A stretch of 26,578 nt of DNA, from contig JBGOTT010000016.1 in NCBI GenBank assembly GCA_041476585.1, positions 1 to 26,578 of the forward strand, given 5' to 3'. A model generated the notes under the pieces. The model made no database searches, had not been told where the DNA came from, and worked only from the letters and a program-made list of their open reading frames with translations. Shown one piece after another: positions 13,878 through 24,131 of the stretch. The number at the start of each line of letters is the position of its first letter. Within the stretch, counting starts at the first letter, position 1. The position numbers and the translations under genes are program-made. This DNA comes from JADGRQ01 sp041476585 (GTDB taxonomy: Bacteria > Pseudomonadota > Gammaproteobacteria > Burkholderiales > SG8-39).

Positions 13878-16800
13878 TCATGCTTGCGCGGGCTCAGGCT
13901 CGGCCTCGGGCAGGGAATCGCGCGCATTGCCGAACCGGTCGAACAGCAGGGGCAGCAGCAGCAGCGTGAACAGCGTGCCGCTGACGATGCCGCCGACGAT
14001 CACGACGGCGAACGGTCGCTGGGTCTCGGAGCCGATGCCGTGCGAGAGCGCCGCGGGCAGCAGCCCGAGGCCAGCCATCAGCGCGGTCATCAGGATCGGG
14101 CGCAGCCGCGCGGTAGCGCCTTCGGCGACCGCCGCGCGCGGCAGGACGTCGCCACGCAGACGGTCGAGGATGTGCTCGAGCATGATCACGCCGTTTTGCA
14201 CCGATATTCCGGCCACCGCGATGAAGCCGACGGCTGCCGACACCGACAGGTGCAGACCGGCAAACGCGAGGCCGGCAATGCCGCCGATCAGCGTAAAAGG
14301 CACCATCGCCAGCACCAGCAGCGAGTGGCGCACCGAGCGGAATGCCCAGAACAGCAGCGAGAAAATCAGCAGTACCGCGATCGGAATGATCACCCTAAGG
14401 CGCTTGGCGGCGCGCTGCTGGTTCTCGAACTGGCCACCCCACGTGAGCGAGTAGCCTGGGGGCAACGACACCGTTTCCGCGACCTTCCCCTGCGCCTCGG
14501 CGACGAAGCTGCCCTGGTCGCGATTCACGAGGTTGACCTTGATGGCGACACTGCGCCCGCCGGCTTCGCGCGTTACGCGCGCGGCGCCCTGACGGACTTC
14601 GATTTTCGCGACCTCCGAGAGATTCACCGCCGTCCCGCCGCCACCGGGCAACGCGACCTGCAGGCTGCCAATGTCGTCCACTGCGTCGCGATAGTTTTTC
14701 CCGACCCGGACCGTAACGTCGAAGCGCCGGTCGCCCTCGTAGAGCGCATTCGAAACGCTGCCGGCAAGCGCAGTCTGCACCAGCATATTGACGTCGTTCA
14801 CGCTGATCCCCAGCCGAGCAAGGCGCTGCCGGTCGAGCTGGATGTCGACTTCGCTCTGCCCGCCGATCTTGAGCGCGGCGACATCGGTGGCGCCGCGCAC
14901 GCCGTTCACGGTTTCGACCACCCGCGAGGCGAGGTCCTCGAGGATCGCGAGGTTCGGGCCAAACACCTTGATCACGATTTCGCCCTTTGCGCCCGACAGC
15001 GCCTCCTCCACGTTGTCCTGGATAACCTGGGAGAAGTTGGTGGGCAGGCCGGGGATCGCGCGGATCTTCGCCGCCATGTCGGCGATCAGCGCGTCCTTGG
15101 TGGCGTAGCGCCACGTCGAACGGGGCTTCAGATCCGCCAGGATTTCGAGGTTGTTCGGCCCTTTGGGATCGGTGCCGTCGTCCGGACGCCCCACCTGCGT
15201 GATCACCTGCTTGATCTCCGGATAACCGGAAAGGATCGCGCGCACCTCGCGCTCGACCTCCTTGGTGCGCTCGAGCGCTGTGGCCGAAGGCAGCGTGATG
15301 GTGAGCCAGATATTGCCTTCGTCGAGCTTGGGCAGGAACTCGGTGCCGAGCAACGCGGCGCCGGCGAGGGCAATTGCGAAGGCGGCAAGCGAAGCGGCGG
15401 TGACGCCCCGCGAATTGCGCATGCTGCGTTCCAGCAGGCGCCGATACCAGTTCTTGAGCCGCTCGAGCCAGTCGACATGCCGCTCGGCCATGTCCTCGCG
15501 CCTGACGGCGTACGAAAGCAGCGCCGGCACCAGCGTCAGCGTCAGTAGCAGCGCCCCGAAGAGCGCGAACGACAGCGTGAGCGCCACCGGTGAAAAAATC
15601 TTTCCTTCGACGCGCTGGAAGGTAAAGATCGGCAGGAAGGCGGTGATGATGATCGCCTTCGAGAACAGGATCGGATGCCCCAACTCGACCGCGGTGTTCT
15701 TCAGCAAGTGCAGCCGGTGACCGTAGCTGTGGTGCGCCGGCACGGTATCGGCCCGGGCGAGCGCCAGTTTGACCATCAGCGCCTCGACCAGCACCACCGC
15801 GCTGTCGATGATGATGCCGAAATCCACCGCGCCGAGGGAGATCAGATTCGCCGAAACCCCGCGCGCGTCCATCAGGACGAAGGCGAAGGCAAGCGCGAGC
15901 GGTATGATGCTGCCGACGATCAGCGCCGCGCGCCAGTTGCGCAGAAAGGCGACCAGGATGCCGATCACCAGCAGCGCGCCGACGGCAAGATTCTCCGCGA
16001 CGGTCTCGACGGTGTGACGGATCAGTTGCGTGCGATCGTAGATCGGCTTGAGGCGGACGCCCGGCGGCAGCTTGTCTTCGACTTGTGCGATGCGCGCCTT
16101 GAGCTCCGCGACCACCTTCGCGGCGTCGCCGCCCTTGGTCATCTGCACCACGCCCTCGACCACGCTGTCGCGGTCGTTGTATCCGACGATTCCCGACAAG
16201 GGTCGCGGCCCCACCGATACCTCGGCCAGGTCGGAAACCATCACCGGGCGCCCGCCCTTCGAAGCCACCACCGCGTTGCGCACGTCCTCCAGCGAGCCGA
16301 ACAGCCCGATGGAGCGGATGACCAGCGCCTCGTCGCCGCGCCGCAGCAGCCCACCGCCGGCGTTCGCTCCGTTGGCCGCAACTGCCTGCGCGAGCTGGTC
16401 GAGCGTCACGCCGTAGCGCTTGAGCGCATACGGATTGGCGAGCACCTGGTATTCCTTCACCGAACCGCCGAAGCTCACGACGTCGGCGACGCCCGGCACC
16501 ATACGCAGCGCCGGACGCACCACCCAGTCCTGGATCGCCCGCACTTCATAGGGCGGCAGGTCGGCCGGCACGTCGAGTATGTAGCGATAGATTTCGCCGA
16601 CCGCGGTGGTAAGCGGGCCGAGCGCAGGTTGCACGCCCTGCGGGAGATTGACCGTCTGCAGCTTTTCCAGCGCCTGCTGGCGCGCGAAATAGTCGTCGGT
16701 ACGGTCAGCGAATGTGAGCGTCACTACCGACAGCCCGGTGATCGACACCGACCGCAGTTGCGTCAGACGCGGTACGCCCGCCATCTCGCGCTCGATGGGC

Positions 16801-17000
16801 AGACTCACTGCGCGCTCGACTTCCTCCGGGGCCTGCCCCGGGTATTGCGTCACCACCTGGACCTGTACGTCCTGCACGTCGGGGAAGGCCTCGATCGGCA
16901 GGTTATCGAGCGCGCGCACGCCGAACGCGACCAGAGCCGCGGTCAGGACCAGCACGAACACGCGCTGGGTCAGTGCGAAGGTGACCAGCCGGCTCAGCAC
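13878..17000 (-). CDS. Heavy-metal efflux RND pump, CzcA-type (system 1)
   Basis: Inner-membrane proton/cation antiporter of the HME-RND family, about 12 membrane spans and 1,040 residues. The N-terminus shows LPIEAFPDVQDVQVQV. TM4 has DFGIIIDSAVVLVE with Asp393, Asp399 and Glu406, the Asp-x5-Asp-x6-Glu relay known from divalent-cation (Zn/Co/Cd) CzcA pumps. CusA-type Cu/Ag pumps have a different TM4 signature. Typical HME blocks IYDRTQLI, LGTEFLPKLDEGNIW and GRPDDGTDPKGPNN are present. Ser400 replaces the usual Gly in DGA. The GTG start comes one base after the stop of the membrane fusion gene. The metal cannot be fixed from sequence. It has no outer membrane factor in its own run and probably uses the one at 24128-25393. 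Confidence 0.92.
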   Translation of the reverse strand: MLSRLVTFALTQRVFVLVLTAALVAFGVRALDNLPIEAFPDVQDVQVQVVTQYPGQAPEEVERAVSLPIEREMAGVPRLTQLRSVSITGLSVVTLTFADRTDDYFARQQALEKLQTVNLPQGVQPALGPLTTAVGEIYRYILDVPADLPPYEVRAIQDWVVRPALRMVPGVADVVSFGGSVKEYQVLANPYALKRYGVTLDQLAQAVAANGANAGGGLLRRGDEALVIRSIGLFGSLEDVRNAVVASKGGRPVMVSDLAEVSVGPRPLSGIVGYNDRDSVVEGVVQMTKGGDAAKVVAELKARIAQVEDKLPPGVRLKPIYDRTQLIRHTVETVAENLAVGALLVIGILVAFLRNWRAALIVGSIIPLALAFAFVLMDARGVSANLISLGAVDFGIIIDSAVVLVEALMVKLALARADTVPAHHSYGHRLHLLKNTAVELGHPILFSKAIIITAFLPIFTFQRVEGKIFSPVALTLSFALFGALLLTLTLVPALLSYAVRREDMAERHVDWLERLKNWYRRLLERSMRNSRGVTAASLAAFAIALAGAALLGTEFLPKLDEGNIWLTITLPSATALERTKEVEREVRAILSGYPEIKQVITQVGRPDDGTDPKGPNNLEILADLKPRSTWRYATKDALIADMAAKIRAIPGLPTNFSQVIQDNVEEALSGAKGEIVIKVFGPNLAILEDLASRVVETVNGVRGATDVAALKIGGQSEVDIQLDRQRLARLGISVNDVNMLVQTALAGSVSNALYEGDRRFDVTVRVGKNYRDAVDDIGSLQVALPGGGGTAVNLSEVAKIEVRQGAARVTREAGGRSVAIKVNLVNRDQGSFVAEAQGKVAETVSLPPGYSLTWGGQFENQQRAAKRLRVIIPIAVLLIFSLLFWAFRSVRHSLLVLAMVPFTLIGGIAGLAFAGLHLSVSAAVGFIAVAGISVQNGVIMLEHILDRLRGDVLPRAAVAEGATARLRPILMTALMAGLGLLPAALSHGIGSETQRPFAVVIVGGIVSGTLFTLLLLPLLFDRFGNARDSLPEAEPEPAQA

Positions 17001-17001
17001 G

Positions 17002-18156
17002 TCACTGTCCTGCGGCCAGTTCGGAGGCGAGTAGCAGCGCGCCCGTGGTCACGATACGCTCGCCCTGCGCAACGCCGCCGGCGAGGTAGCTGTAATCCCG
17101 GTCCTGCACTTCGAGCTCGACGCGGCGGCGCACCAGCACACCTGGCTCGCGCTCGACGAACACGAAATGCTGCACTCCCTGCGTCACCAGCGCGCCGTTG
17201 GGCACGCGCACGGCGTTGCGGTCCTCGCCGGCCAGCAACGTGACACGCGCGTACATTTCCGGGCGCAGCTTTCGATCGACGTTCTCGACCGAGCAACGCA
17301 CCTGCACGCGGCGGGTCGCAGGATCGACTGCCGGTGCGATGCGCTCGATGCGCCCGGGAAAGCGCTCGCCCGGATAGGCGTCGACCTCGACCGCAACGGG
17401 CAGGCGGAGCGTGATCTTCGCGAGATGCTGCTCGGGCATGTCGACCAGCACCTGCACGGCACGCAGCTCGGTGACAACGAACAGTGGATCGGGCAGATCG
17501 GGGCGCGCTTCCATTCCGGGATTGGCCTTGCGCTCGGTGACCACGCCCGCGACGGGCGACGCGAGCAACAGCCGCTGGCCAGCGACGCGCGCACCCCGCG
17601 GGTTCAGGTTGCCCAGGCGCAGCGCAGCACGGTTCGTTTCGGCCCGCGCCTGCGCGAAGTCGGCTTCGGCGCTCTCCAGGTCCTTGCGCGGCAGCACGTC
17701 GCCGGCGAACAGCTCCTTCGCGCGCGCCAACGCAAGCTCCCTGCGATGCTGTTCGGCGCGAGCCTTCGCGACATCGGCCTGCGCCGCGCCCAGCTCGGGT
17801 GCATCGAGCACGGCCAGCGGCGTGTCGGCCGCCACCGTGTCGCCGAGCTGCGCAAGCAACTCGACGACGCGCCCCGCAACGGGAGCGCTCACGCGCGCGG
17901 TGTGACTGTCGTCGTAGGCAATGCGCGCGTTGAGCGGCTCGGCAAGCGGCAGAGGCATCAGCGGAGCTTCGCTGATCCTGAGCATCGCGAGCTGCGGCGC
18001 ATCGGGTGAAAAACGCAGTACACCGGGTTCCTTGCCGGCGGCGCTCTGCACAATGGCATTCGCTTCTGGGCGCAGGTGCAAGCCCGAAAGCATCCCAGCC
18101 GCGAACAGGGCCGCGGCGGTGAGCAGTGCGAATAGCAATCTGATGCTGCGGTTCAC
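17002..18156 (-). CDS. Membrane fusion protein, CzcB/CusB-like (system 1)
   Basis: Periplasmic adaptor linking the RND pump to an outer membrane channel; 384 residues. An N-terminal signal anchor covers about 5-24. The lipoyl/barrel-sandwich half begins at RVSAPVAGRVVELLAQLGD (about 88-106). A short helical hairpin rich in Ala/Glu/Arg spans about 112-180, the second lipoyl half is LASPVAGVVTERKANPGM, and the beta-barrel and membrane-proximal domains follow. There is no His-rich tail and no CusB-type Met motif. The first gene of its run starts with GTG at 18156 and has no good ribosome binding site. A regulator-type direct repeat lies about 150 bp upstream. Confidence 0.88.
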   Translation of the reverse strand: MNRSIRLLFALLTAAALFAAGMLSGLHLRPEANAIVQSAAGKEPGVLRFSPDAPQLAMLRISEAPLMPLPLAEPLNARIAYDDSHTARVSAPVAGRVVELLAQLGDTVAADTPLAVLDAPELGAAQADVAKARAEQHRRELALARAKELFAGDVLPRKDLESAEADFAQARAETNRAALRLGNLNPRGARVAGQRLLLASPVAGVVTERKANPGMEARPDLPDPLFVVTELRAVQVLVDMPEQHLAKITLRLPVAVEVDAYPGERFPGRIERIAPAVDPATRRVQVRCSVENVDRKLRPEMYARVTLLAGEDRNAVRVPNGALVTQGVQHFVFVEREPGVLVRRRVELEVQDRDYSYLAGGVAQGERIVTTGALLLASELAAGQ

Positions 18157-18305
18157 GGCGTCACCAGCCGGTCAAGACGCACATTCTGGTACGCACTGCT
18201 TGCTGGATGCTTAATCCAAGCTTTCGCTCGGCTGACGAAAGCGACGGCGCCGGGTTAGTTCTCAAGAAAGGCGCATGCAAGCTTTGTCAGCAGCGTGAAA
18301 GAAGA

Positions 18306-18333
18306 TTTCAACATTTGGTAACACTCGGTAACA
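18306..18333 (-). promoter_or_regulatory. Tandem 10-bp-period repeats, likely response-regulator site
   Basis: On the minus strand TGTTACC-gag-TGTTACC-aaa-TGTTGAA gives three half-sites with exact 10-base period (18333-18327, 18323-18317, 18313-18307). Direct half-sites at one helical turn are what OmpR/PhoB-family dimers bind. The third half-site overlaps a possible -35 TTGAAA (18311-18306), which fits activation, but the -10 at 17 bp spacing is poor. It lies upstream of the system 1 efflux operon, which itself encodes two such regulators. The span 18157-18634 otherwise holds nothing recognisable. Confidence 0.5.
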
Positions 18334-18634
18334 GCAGCGCGCCCGCCACGGATCTAGAGTGCCTCCGGTGAGTTCCTGAAACTCGATACCGAAGCTGCGC
18401 ATGAAAGCAATCTGAACGGCCAGCCCCGCATACCGTTTTCGAGCGCCGCTCCCCGCTTCGGCCTGCCAATCTCCCTGGCAGCACACCCCCCCACGTCGGA
18501 GCGGGGAGCGCGTGGCTCGGAATCGCGCATGGCGCCTGCTTCCACGTCGGAACGCCAGCCGCTTAGAATATGGCGGTGCCTCCATATATCAGGAAGTGGG
18601 CCGTGAATGCTTCGGACGAAACCCAGGTCCGGCC

Positions 18635-19090
18635 GTGATCCGGTTCTGGTTGATCCTGTCGGCGGTTGTGGCAGTTCTCGGCATCGCGGTTTGGTCCAGC
18701 GATTTCATCACTTTGCAGGGAGAGCGCACCGTCTATACCGCAGGCTGTCAACAGGGCGCCTGGATCGGCAATCGCTGTTCCGGAAAGCTCGTCGCGGGGG
18801 AGCGTTACAGGTTCCGGGCGTTGAAGGCTCACGATGAAGTATTTTTCTGGGTCGCAGGCGACAGGACGCAGCCCGCCGGCAGGTTCACCGAGTGTGCGAT
18901 CCAGGACGGAAGAAACTGGAAATGCAAAGCGAACGCCGATGCTCGCAGAGCGATTACGCTCGAAATGTCCCATGGCCGTCCGGTGACCGACCCCGCGGCC
19001 AATACCCGGCCTTTTCACGCCGTGTCGAAATTACGTTGGTTCCTTCTCAAGTATGGAGTCTCTTTCGGCGACACGGCGATCGGCCCATGA
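18635..19090 (+). CDS. Small membrane-anchored protein of unknown function
   Basis: A 151-residue protein from GTG 18635; the frame is open further upstream but has no plausible start there. An N-terminal hydrophobic segment (about 3-21, FWLILSAVVAVLGIAVW) is a signal anchor. The rest is a soluble extracytoplasmic part with four cysteines in a regular pattern (TAGCQQGAWIGNRCSGKL, FTECAIQDGRNWKC), suggesting two disulfides. RYRFRALKAHDEVFFWVAGD lies between them. I recall similar conserved hypothetical proteins in betaproteobacteria but know no function. It is convergent with the response regulator gene (6-bp gap) and lies on the opposite strand to the whole efflux cluster. A small inverted repeat ATATGG/CCATAT (18568-18587) is upstream. 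Possibly unrelated to metals. Confidence 0.7.
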   Translation: MIRFWLILSAVVAVLGIAVWSSDFITLQGERTVYTAGCQQGAWIGNRCSGKLVAGERYRFRALKAHDEVFFWVAGDRTQPAGRFTECAIQDGRNWKCKANADARRAITLEMSHGRPVTDPAANTRPFHAVSKLRWFLLKYGVSFGDTAIGP

Positions 19091-19096
19091 ACCGTT

Positions 19097-19825
<729 letters not shown>

Positions 19826-19831
19826 TCGAAG

Positions 19832-22800
19832 TTACTCCGCGGGATTGGACTCTGCGCCTGCCCGGTTCGGCACCCTCAGGCGGGAAAACAGCACGTACAA
19901 CACCGGCAGCACGAACAGCGTCAGAAGCGTCGCCGACACCAGCCCTCCGATCACCACCACCGCGAGCGGTTTTTGCGTCTCGGCGCCGATGCCGGTCGAG
20001 AGCGCCATCGGCAGCAGTCCGAGGCTGGCGAGCAGCGCAGTCATCAGCACGGTGCGCAGCCGCAGGATCGCGCCCTTCTTCACGGCATCGTCGGGACTGG
20101 CGCCTTGCTGCACCAGGTCGTCGAACAGCGCGACCATCACCACGCCGTTCAATACCGCCTGGCCAAACAGCGCGATGAATCCGATCGCTGCCGACACCGA
20201 GAGATAGATCCCGGTAAAGTACAAAGCGAGGATCCCGCCAATCATCGAGAACGGGATGTTTGCGATGATGAGCAGCGCGCTGCGAAACGACCTGAACGCG
20301 TCGAACAGCAGCAGAAAGATCACCAGCACCGAGATCGGCACGATCACCGACAGGCGCGCCATCGCGCGCTCCTGGTTCTCGAACTCGCCCGACCAGGTCA
20401 CGCTATAGCCGTCGGGGAGGCGCACGTTGCGCGTCACGCGCTCCTGCATGTCGGCGACCACGCCGCCCATGTCGCGGCCGCGGATGAACACGCCGATCGC
20501 CAGCACGCGCTTGGAATTCTCGCGCGCGATGTTCATGCTGCCGCCCACCGTGCGAAAGCTCGCCACCTCCGACAGCGGCACGTAGGCGCCCCCCGGCGTC
20601 GCCACCAGCAGGCTCTGCATCCGCGTCAGGCCGCGCTCCGGCTCGTCCAGCCGCACCGCTACGCCGAAGCGCTGCTCGCCCTCCCACATCTGCGTCACCT
20701 GCTTGCCGCCGAGCGCGGTCTCGATCACGTCCTGGATATCGGCGACGTTCAAGCCGTAGCGCGCCGCGCGCGCGCGCTCGACCTTGACCTGGATCTGCGG
20801 CAGCTCCCCGAGCCGGTCGACGAAAGCGCGCGCCACCCCTCGCACGCCTTCGACGTTCTTCAGCACGGCGAGCGCCTGGTCGCGCAGCACGTCGAGATCG
20901 TCGCCGAACACCTTGATCACGATCTGGCCGTCGATCTGCGAAATCGACTCGAGCACGTTGTCGCGGATCGGCTGGGAGAAGCTCGGTGCAAAGCCGGGGA
21001 TCTTCGAGATTTCGACGTCCATCTCGCGCAACAGCTTCGTCTTGTCGACGCCGCGCTTCCATTCGGATTCGGGCTTCAGGTCGACCAGGAACTCGGTCAT
21101 CGAGATGAGTTTCGGGTCGGTTCCGTCCTCCGGCCGTCCCGCCTTCGAAGTCACGCTCGAAACCTCGGGGAACTTGCGGATCGCCTGGCGCACGCGCCGT
21201 ACCATGTCCTGCGCCTCGGATACCGATACGCTGGTCGGCAACTGCAGGTTGATCCACACCGAGCCCTCGTTCAGTTCGGGCAGGAATTCGGTGCCAAGCA
21301 ACGGCACCAGCGTGAGGCTCGCGACGAGCGAGGCGAGCGCCGCGCCGATCACGAATCGCTTGCGGCTGAGCGCCCAGGCGAGTGCCGGCTCGTACACCCG
21401 CCGCGCCGCGTGCACCAGGAAATTCTCCTTCTCGGGGAGGTTTTTCTTGAGCATTACCGCGCACAGCAGCGGCACCAGCGTGAGCGAGAGAATCAGCGCG
21501 CCGACCAATGCCGACACCACCGAGTAGGCCATCGGCGCGAAGATGCGGCCCTCGTGGCGCTGCAGCGTGAAGATCGGGATGTGCGCGGCGATGATGATCA
21601 GCATCGAGAACAGCGTCGGCCGGCCTACCTCGATCACCGACTCGAGGATCAGGCTCTTGCGCTTTCGGTCATCGAGCTGCCGGCGTTGGTGCGCCGCTTC
21701 CGATAGTCTGCGGAACACGTTCTCGACCACGATCACCGAGCCGTCGACGATGATGCCGAAGTCCATTGCGCCGAGCGACAGCAGGTTGGCCGGGATGCCG
21801 ATCCAGGTGAGGCCGAGGAAAGTCGCGAGCAGCGCGAGCGGGATGGTGACGGCGACGATCGCGGCAGCGCGCAGGTTGCCGAGGAACAGCCACAGCACGA
21901 CGGACACCAGCAGCGCGCCTTCGAGCAGGTTGGTGAACACGGTGGTGAGCGTCTTGCCGATCAGCCAGGTCCGGTCGTAGATCGGCACGATCTTCATGCC
22001 CGGCGGCAGGCTGTACGCGTTGAGCGCTTCGATCCTCTCGCGCACCAGCTTGAGCACCCGGGCCGGGTTCTCGCCGCGGCGCATCAGCACCACGCCTGTG
22101 ACGATGTCGTCCTCGTCGTCCTGCCCCGCCACGCCCTGGCGCGGCACCGCGCCGACCGTCACTTGCGCAATGTTTTTCACCAGCACCGGCGTACCGTTGC
22201 GCTCGGCCACCACCACGTTCTCGATGTCCTCGGCACCCTGGAACAGGCCCAGGCCGCGGATGAGGTATTGCTGGCGCCCCTGTTCGACGTAGCTGCCGCC
22301 GGCGTTCGAATTGCCGCGCTCGATCGCCTGCGAGAGCTGGCCGAGCGTAACCTTGTAATCGCGCATCCGTCCGGCGTCCGGGTGCACTTCGTACTGCTTC
22401 ACCAATCCGCCGAGCGTCACCACGTCCGCGACGCCCGGTACCTGCTTGAGCTGGCGCGCGGCGATCCAGTCCTGCGCAGTGCGCATGTCGCGCGTCCCCG
22501 CGTCGCTCTGCTTCGATCCCTCGAGCCGGATGCGGTAGCGGTAGATCTCGCCGATCGCAGTGGAGTACGGCGCGAGTTCCGCCTGCACGCCGGGCGGAAG
22601 ATCGACCTCGCGCAGGCGCTCGACCACCTGCTGGCGCGCGAAATATCCGTTTACCCCGTCGTCGAAGGTGAGGATCACGAACGACAGGCCGAACTGCGTG
22701 TGCGAGAACATGCGCACCGCACCCGGCAGGCCGGACAAGCCGACTTCCAGCGGGATCGTGACCTGCTTTTCGACTTCCTCGGCTGCGCGCCCCGCGTACA

Positions 22801-22954
22801 GCGCGATCACGGTCACCTGTGTGTCGGTGACGTCCGGAAACGCCTCGACCGGAAGGTTCTTGAACGCGATCAAGCCCCCGCCGACGAACAGGATCGTCCC
22901 CAGCACGATGAACAGAGGTTGGTACAGCGCGAAACGGACGACGCGGTCGATCAC
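19832..22954 (-). CDS. Heavy-metal efflux RND pump, CzcA-type (system 2)
   Basis: HME-RND inner-membrane pump of 1,040 residues with LPVEAFPDVTDTQVTV at the N-terminus. The TM4 relay is DFGIIVDGSVIVVEN with Asp398, Asp404 and Glu411, and GRPEDGTDPKLISM and LGTEFLPELNEGSVW follow. The pattern indicates a divalent-cation pump (CzcA, NccA, CnrA side of the family). It has the same length as the pump of system 1 but is clearly diverged throughout, so it is not a recent duplicate. The GTG start lies 13 bp after the membrane fusion gene stop. The complete CBA set plus regulator forms one operon reading to 19097. Confidence 0.93.
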   Translation of the reverse strand: MIDRVVRFALYQPLFIVLGTILFVGGGLIAFKNLPVEAFPDVTDTQVTVIALYAGRAAEEVEKQVTIPLEVGLSGLPGAVRMFSHTQFGLSFVILTFDDGVNGYFARQQVVERLREVDLPPGVQAELAPYSTAIGEIYRYRIRLEGSKQSDAGTRDMRTAQDWIAARQLKQVPGVADVVTLGGLVKQYEVHPDAGRMRDYKVTLGQLSQAIERGNSNAGGSYVEQGRQQYLIRGLGLFQGAEDIENVVVAERNGTPVLVKNIAQVTVGAVPRQGVAGQDDEDDIVTGVVLMRRGENPARVLKLVRERIEALNAYSLPPGMKIVPIYDRTWLIGKTLTTVFTNLLEGALLVSVVLWLFLGNLRAAAIVAVTIPLALLATFLGLTWIGIPANLLSLGAMDFGIIVDGSVIVVENVFRRLSEAAHQRRQLDDRKRKSLILESVIEVGRPTLFSMLIIIAAHIPIFTLQRHEGRIFAPMAYSVVSALVGALILSLTLVPLLCAVMLKKNLPEKENFLVHAARRVYEPALAWALSRKRFVIGAALASLVASLTLVPLLGTEFLPELNEGSVWINLQLPTSVSVSEAQDMVRRVRQAIRKFPEVSSVTSKAGRPEDGTDPKLISMTEFLVDLKPESEWKRGVDKTKLLREMDVEISKIPGFAPSFSQPIRDNVLESISQIDGQIVIKVFGDDLDVLRDQALAVLKNVEGVRGVARAFVDRLGELPQIQVKVERARAARYGLNVADIQDVIETALGGKQVTQMWEGEQRFGVAVRLDEPERGLTRMQSLLVATPGGAYVPLSEVASFRTVGGSMNIARENSKRVLAIGVFIRGRDMGGVVADMQERVTRNVRLPDGYSVTWSGEFENQERAMARLSVIVPISVLVIFLLLFDAFRSFRSALLIIANIPFSMIGGILALYFTGIYLSVSAAIGFIALFGQAVLNGVVMVALFDDLVQQGASPDDAVKKGAILRLRTVLMTALLASLGLLPMALSTGIGAETQKPLAVVVIGGLVSATLLTLFVLPVLYVLFSRLRVPNRAGAESNPAE

Positions 22955-22967
22955 GTGGGCACCGCGG

Positions 22968-24131
22968 TCAGTTGCGTCCCGTCACCAGCCGATCCAGCAT
23001 CAGGCTGCCGTCGACCACCACCTTGTCCGCGGCCGATATGCCTTCGAGCACCACCTGATCGGCATTGGACGTCGGGCCGAGCTGCACCCGCTTGCGCTGG
23101 TAGCGTGCTTCGCCTGTTTCGACGAACACGTAGTGCTCGTCGCCGCGCAGGTACACCGCCTTGATCGGCACCAGCAAGCCCTGCAATGCGGGAACGGTGA
23201 CTTCGGCGGTCACGAACATTTCGGCCTTGAGCCGGCGGTCGCCATTTTCGACCGTGCCGCGCGCCTTCACCGTTCGTGTCTGCGGATCGACGAAGTCGGC
23301 AACGTGCTCGATGCGCCCGATGAAGGGTTCCGCGCCGCGCAATGCGCTGCGCATGAACACCTCCTGTCCCGCGCGCACCGCGCCGAGGTCCGCTTCGGCT
23401 ACATCGAGGGTGAACCAGAGCCGCGACGGATCGGAAACCACGAACAGCCCGTTGCCGGGCGTGGGCTGGTCCGGGCGCAGCTCCTGTCCCACGTTGAGGT
23501 TGCGCTCGACCACTACGCCCGCAATCGGGCTGCGCAGAGCGAACTGCTGGTCAACGGCGCCGGCCGCTCCCCCGTAGAGCTTGAGCCGCGCCAGCGTGCG
23601 CGAGCGATCGGCATCCGCGCGGGCCAGTTCCGCCTGCACGGCCTGCAGCTCCTTGGTCGGGGCAACGCCGTTCGCGTGCAGCTCGGCGACCCGCGCCAGA
23701 TTCTTCTGCGCCAGCAACTGATCCTGTTCCGCCTTGCGCGCCTCGGATTGCGCCTGGCCAAGCTCCGGTGCGGCAACCTGGGCTAGCGTCTGCCCGGCCC
23801 GCACCGCATCGCCGGGACGAACTTCGACGCGCATCACGCGGCCCGCGAACGGCGAGAACACGCGCACCGTGCGATCCTCGTCCCACACCAGCCGGCCGTT
23901 GAAGCGCAGCACCTGGTCGCGACGCGCACGCACGGCCTCGGAGGTGATCGACTCGCGCTGCGGGCTTTGCGGCGGAAACGCGACCGTGTCCTTGTCGACC
24001 TGCGGCGCCAGGCCGAGGTCCTTGCTGACAGGCTCTCCGCACGCCGCCACCACCGCCAGGCAAAACATCGCGATGCCGCGTGAGAATCTCGCAACCATCC
24101 GCAACTGCTCGAAGTCCGGCACTGGCATCAT
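22968..24131 (-). CDS. Membrane fusion protein, CzcB-like lipoprotein (system 2)
   Basis: A 387-residue adaptor of the efflux complex. The signal region ends in a lipobox VAAC, making Cys31 the likely lipidated residue and anchoring it to the inner membrane. The first lipoyl half is FSPFAGRVMRVEVRPGDAV, the helical hairpin about 115-185, and the second lipoyl half LRSPIAGVVVERNLNVGQ. Barrel and membrane-proximal domains follow (DFVDPQTRTVKARGTVENGD). The ATG at 24131 overlaps the stop of the outer membrane factor gene by 4 bases (ATGA), so translation is coupled. Confidence 0.9.
   Translation of the reverse strand: MMPVPDFEQLRMVARFSRGIAMFCLAVVAACGEPVSKDLGLAPQVDKDTVAFPPQSPQRESITSEAVRARRDQVLRFNGRLVWDEDRTVRVFSPFAGRVMRVEVRPGDAVRAGQTLAQVAAPELGQAQSEARKAEQDQLLAQKNLARVAELHANGVAPTKELQAVQAELARADADRSRTLARLKLYGGAAGAVDQQFALRSPIAGVVVERNLNVGQELRPDQPTPGNGLFVVSDPSRLWFTLDVAEADLGAVRAGQEVFMRSALRGAEPFIGRIEHVADFVDPQTRTVKARGTVENGDRRLKAEMFVTAEVTVPALQGLLVPIKAVYLRGDEHYVFVETGEARYQRKRVQLGPTSNADQVVLEGISAADKVVVDGSLMLDRLVTGRN

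Noticed and set aside
13776..17243. Long plus-strand frames of 590 and 522 codons
   Set aside because: They are antisense shadows of the system 1 RND and fusion genes, rich in His, Arg and Asp, with no recognisable domain.
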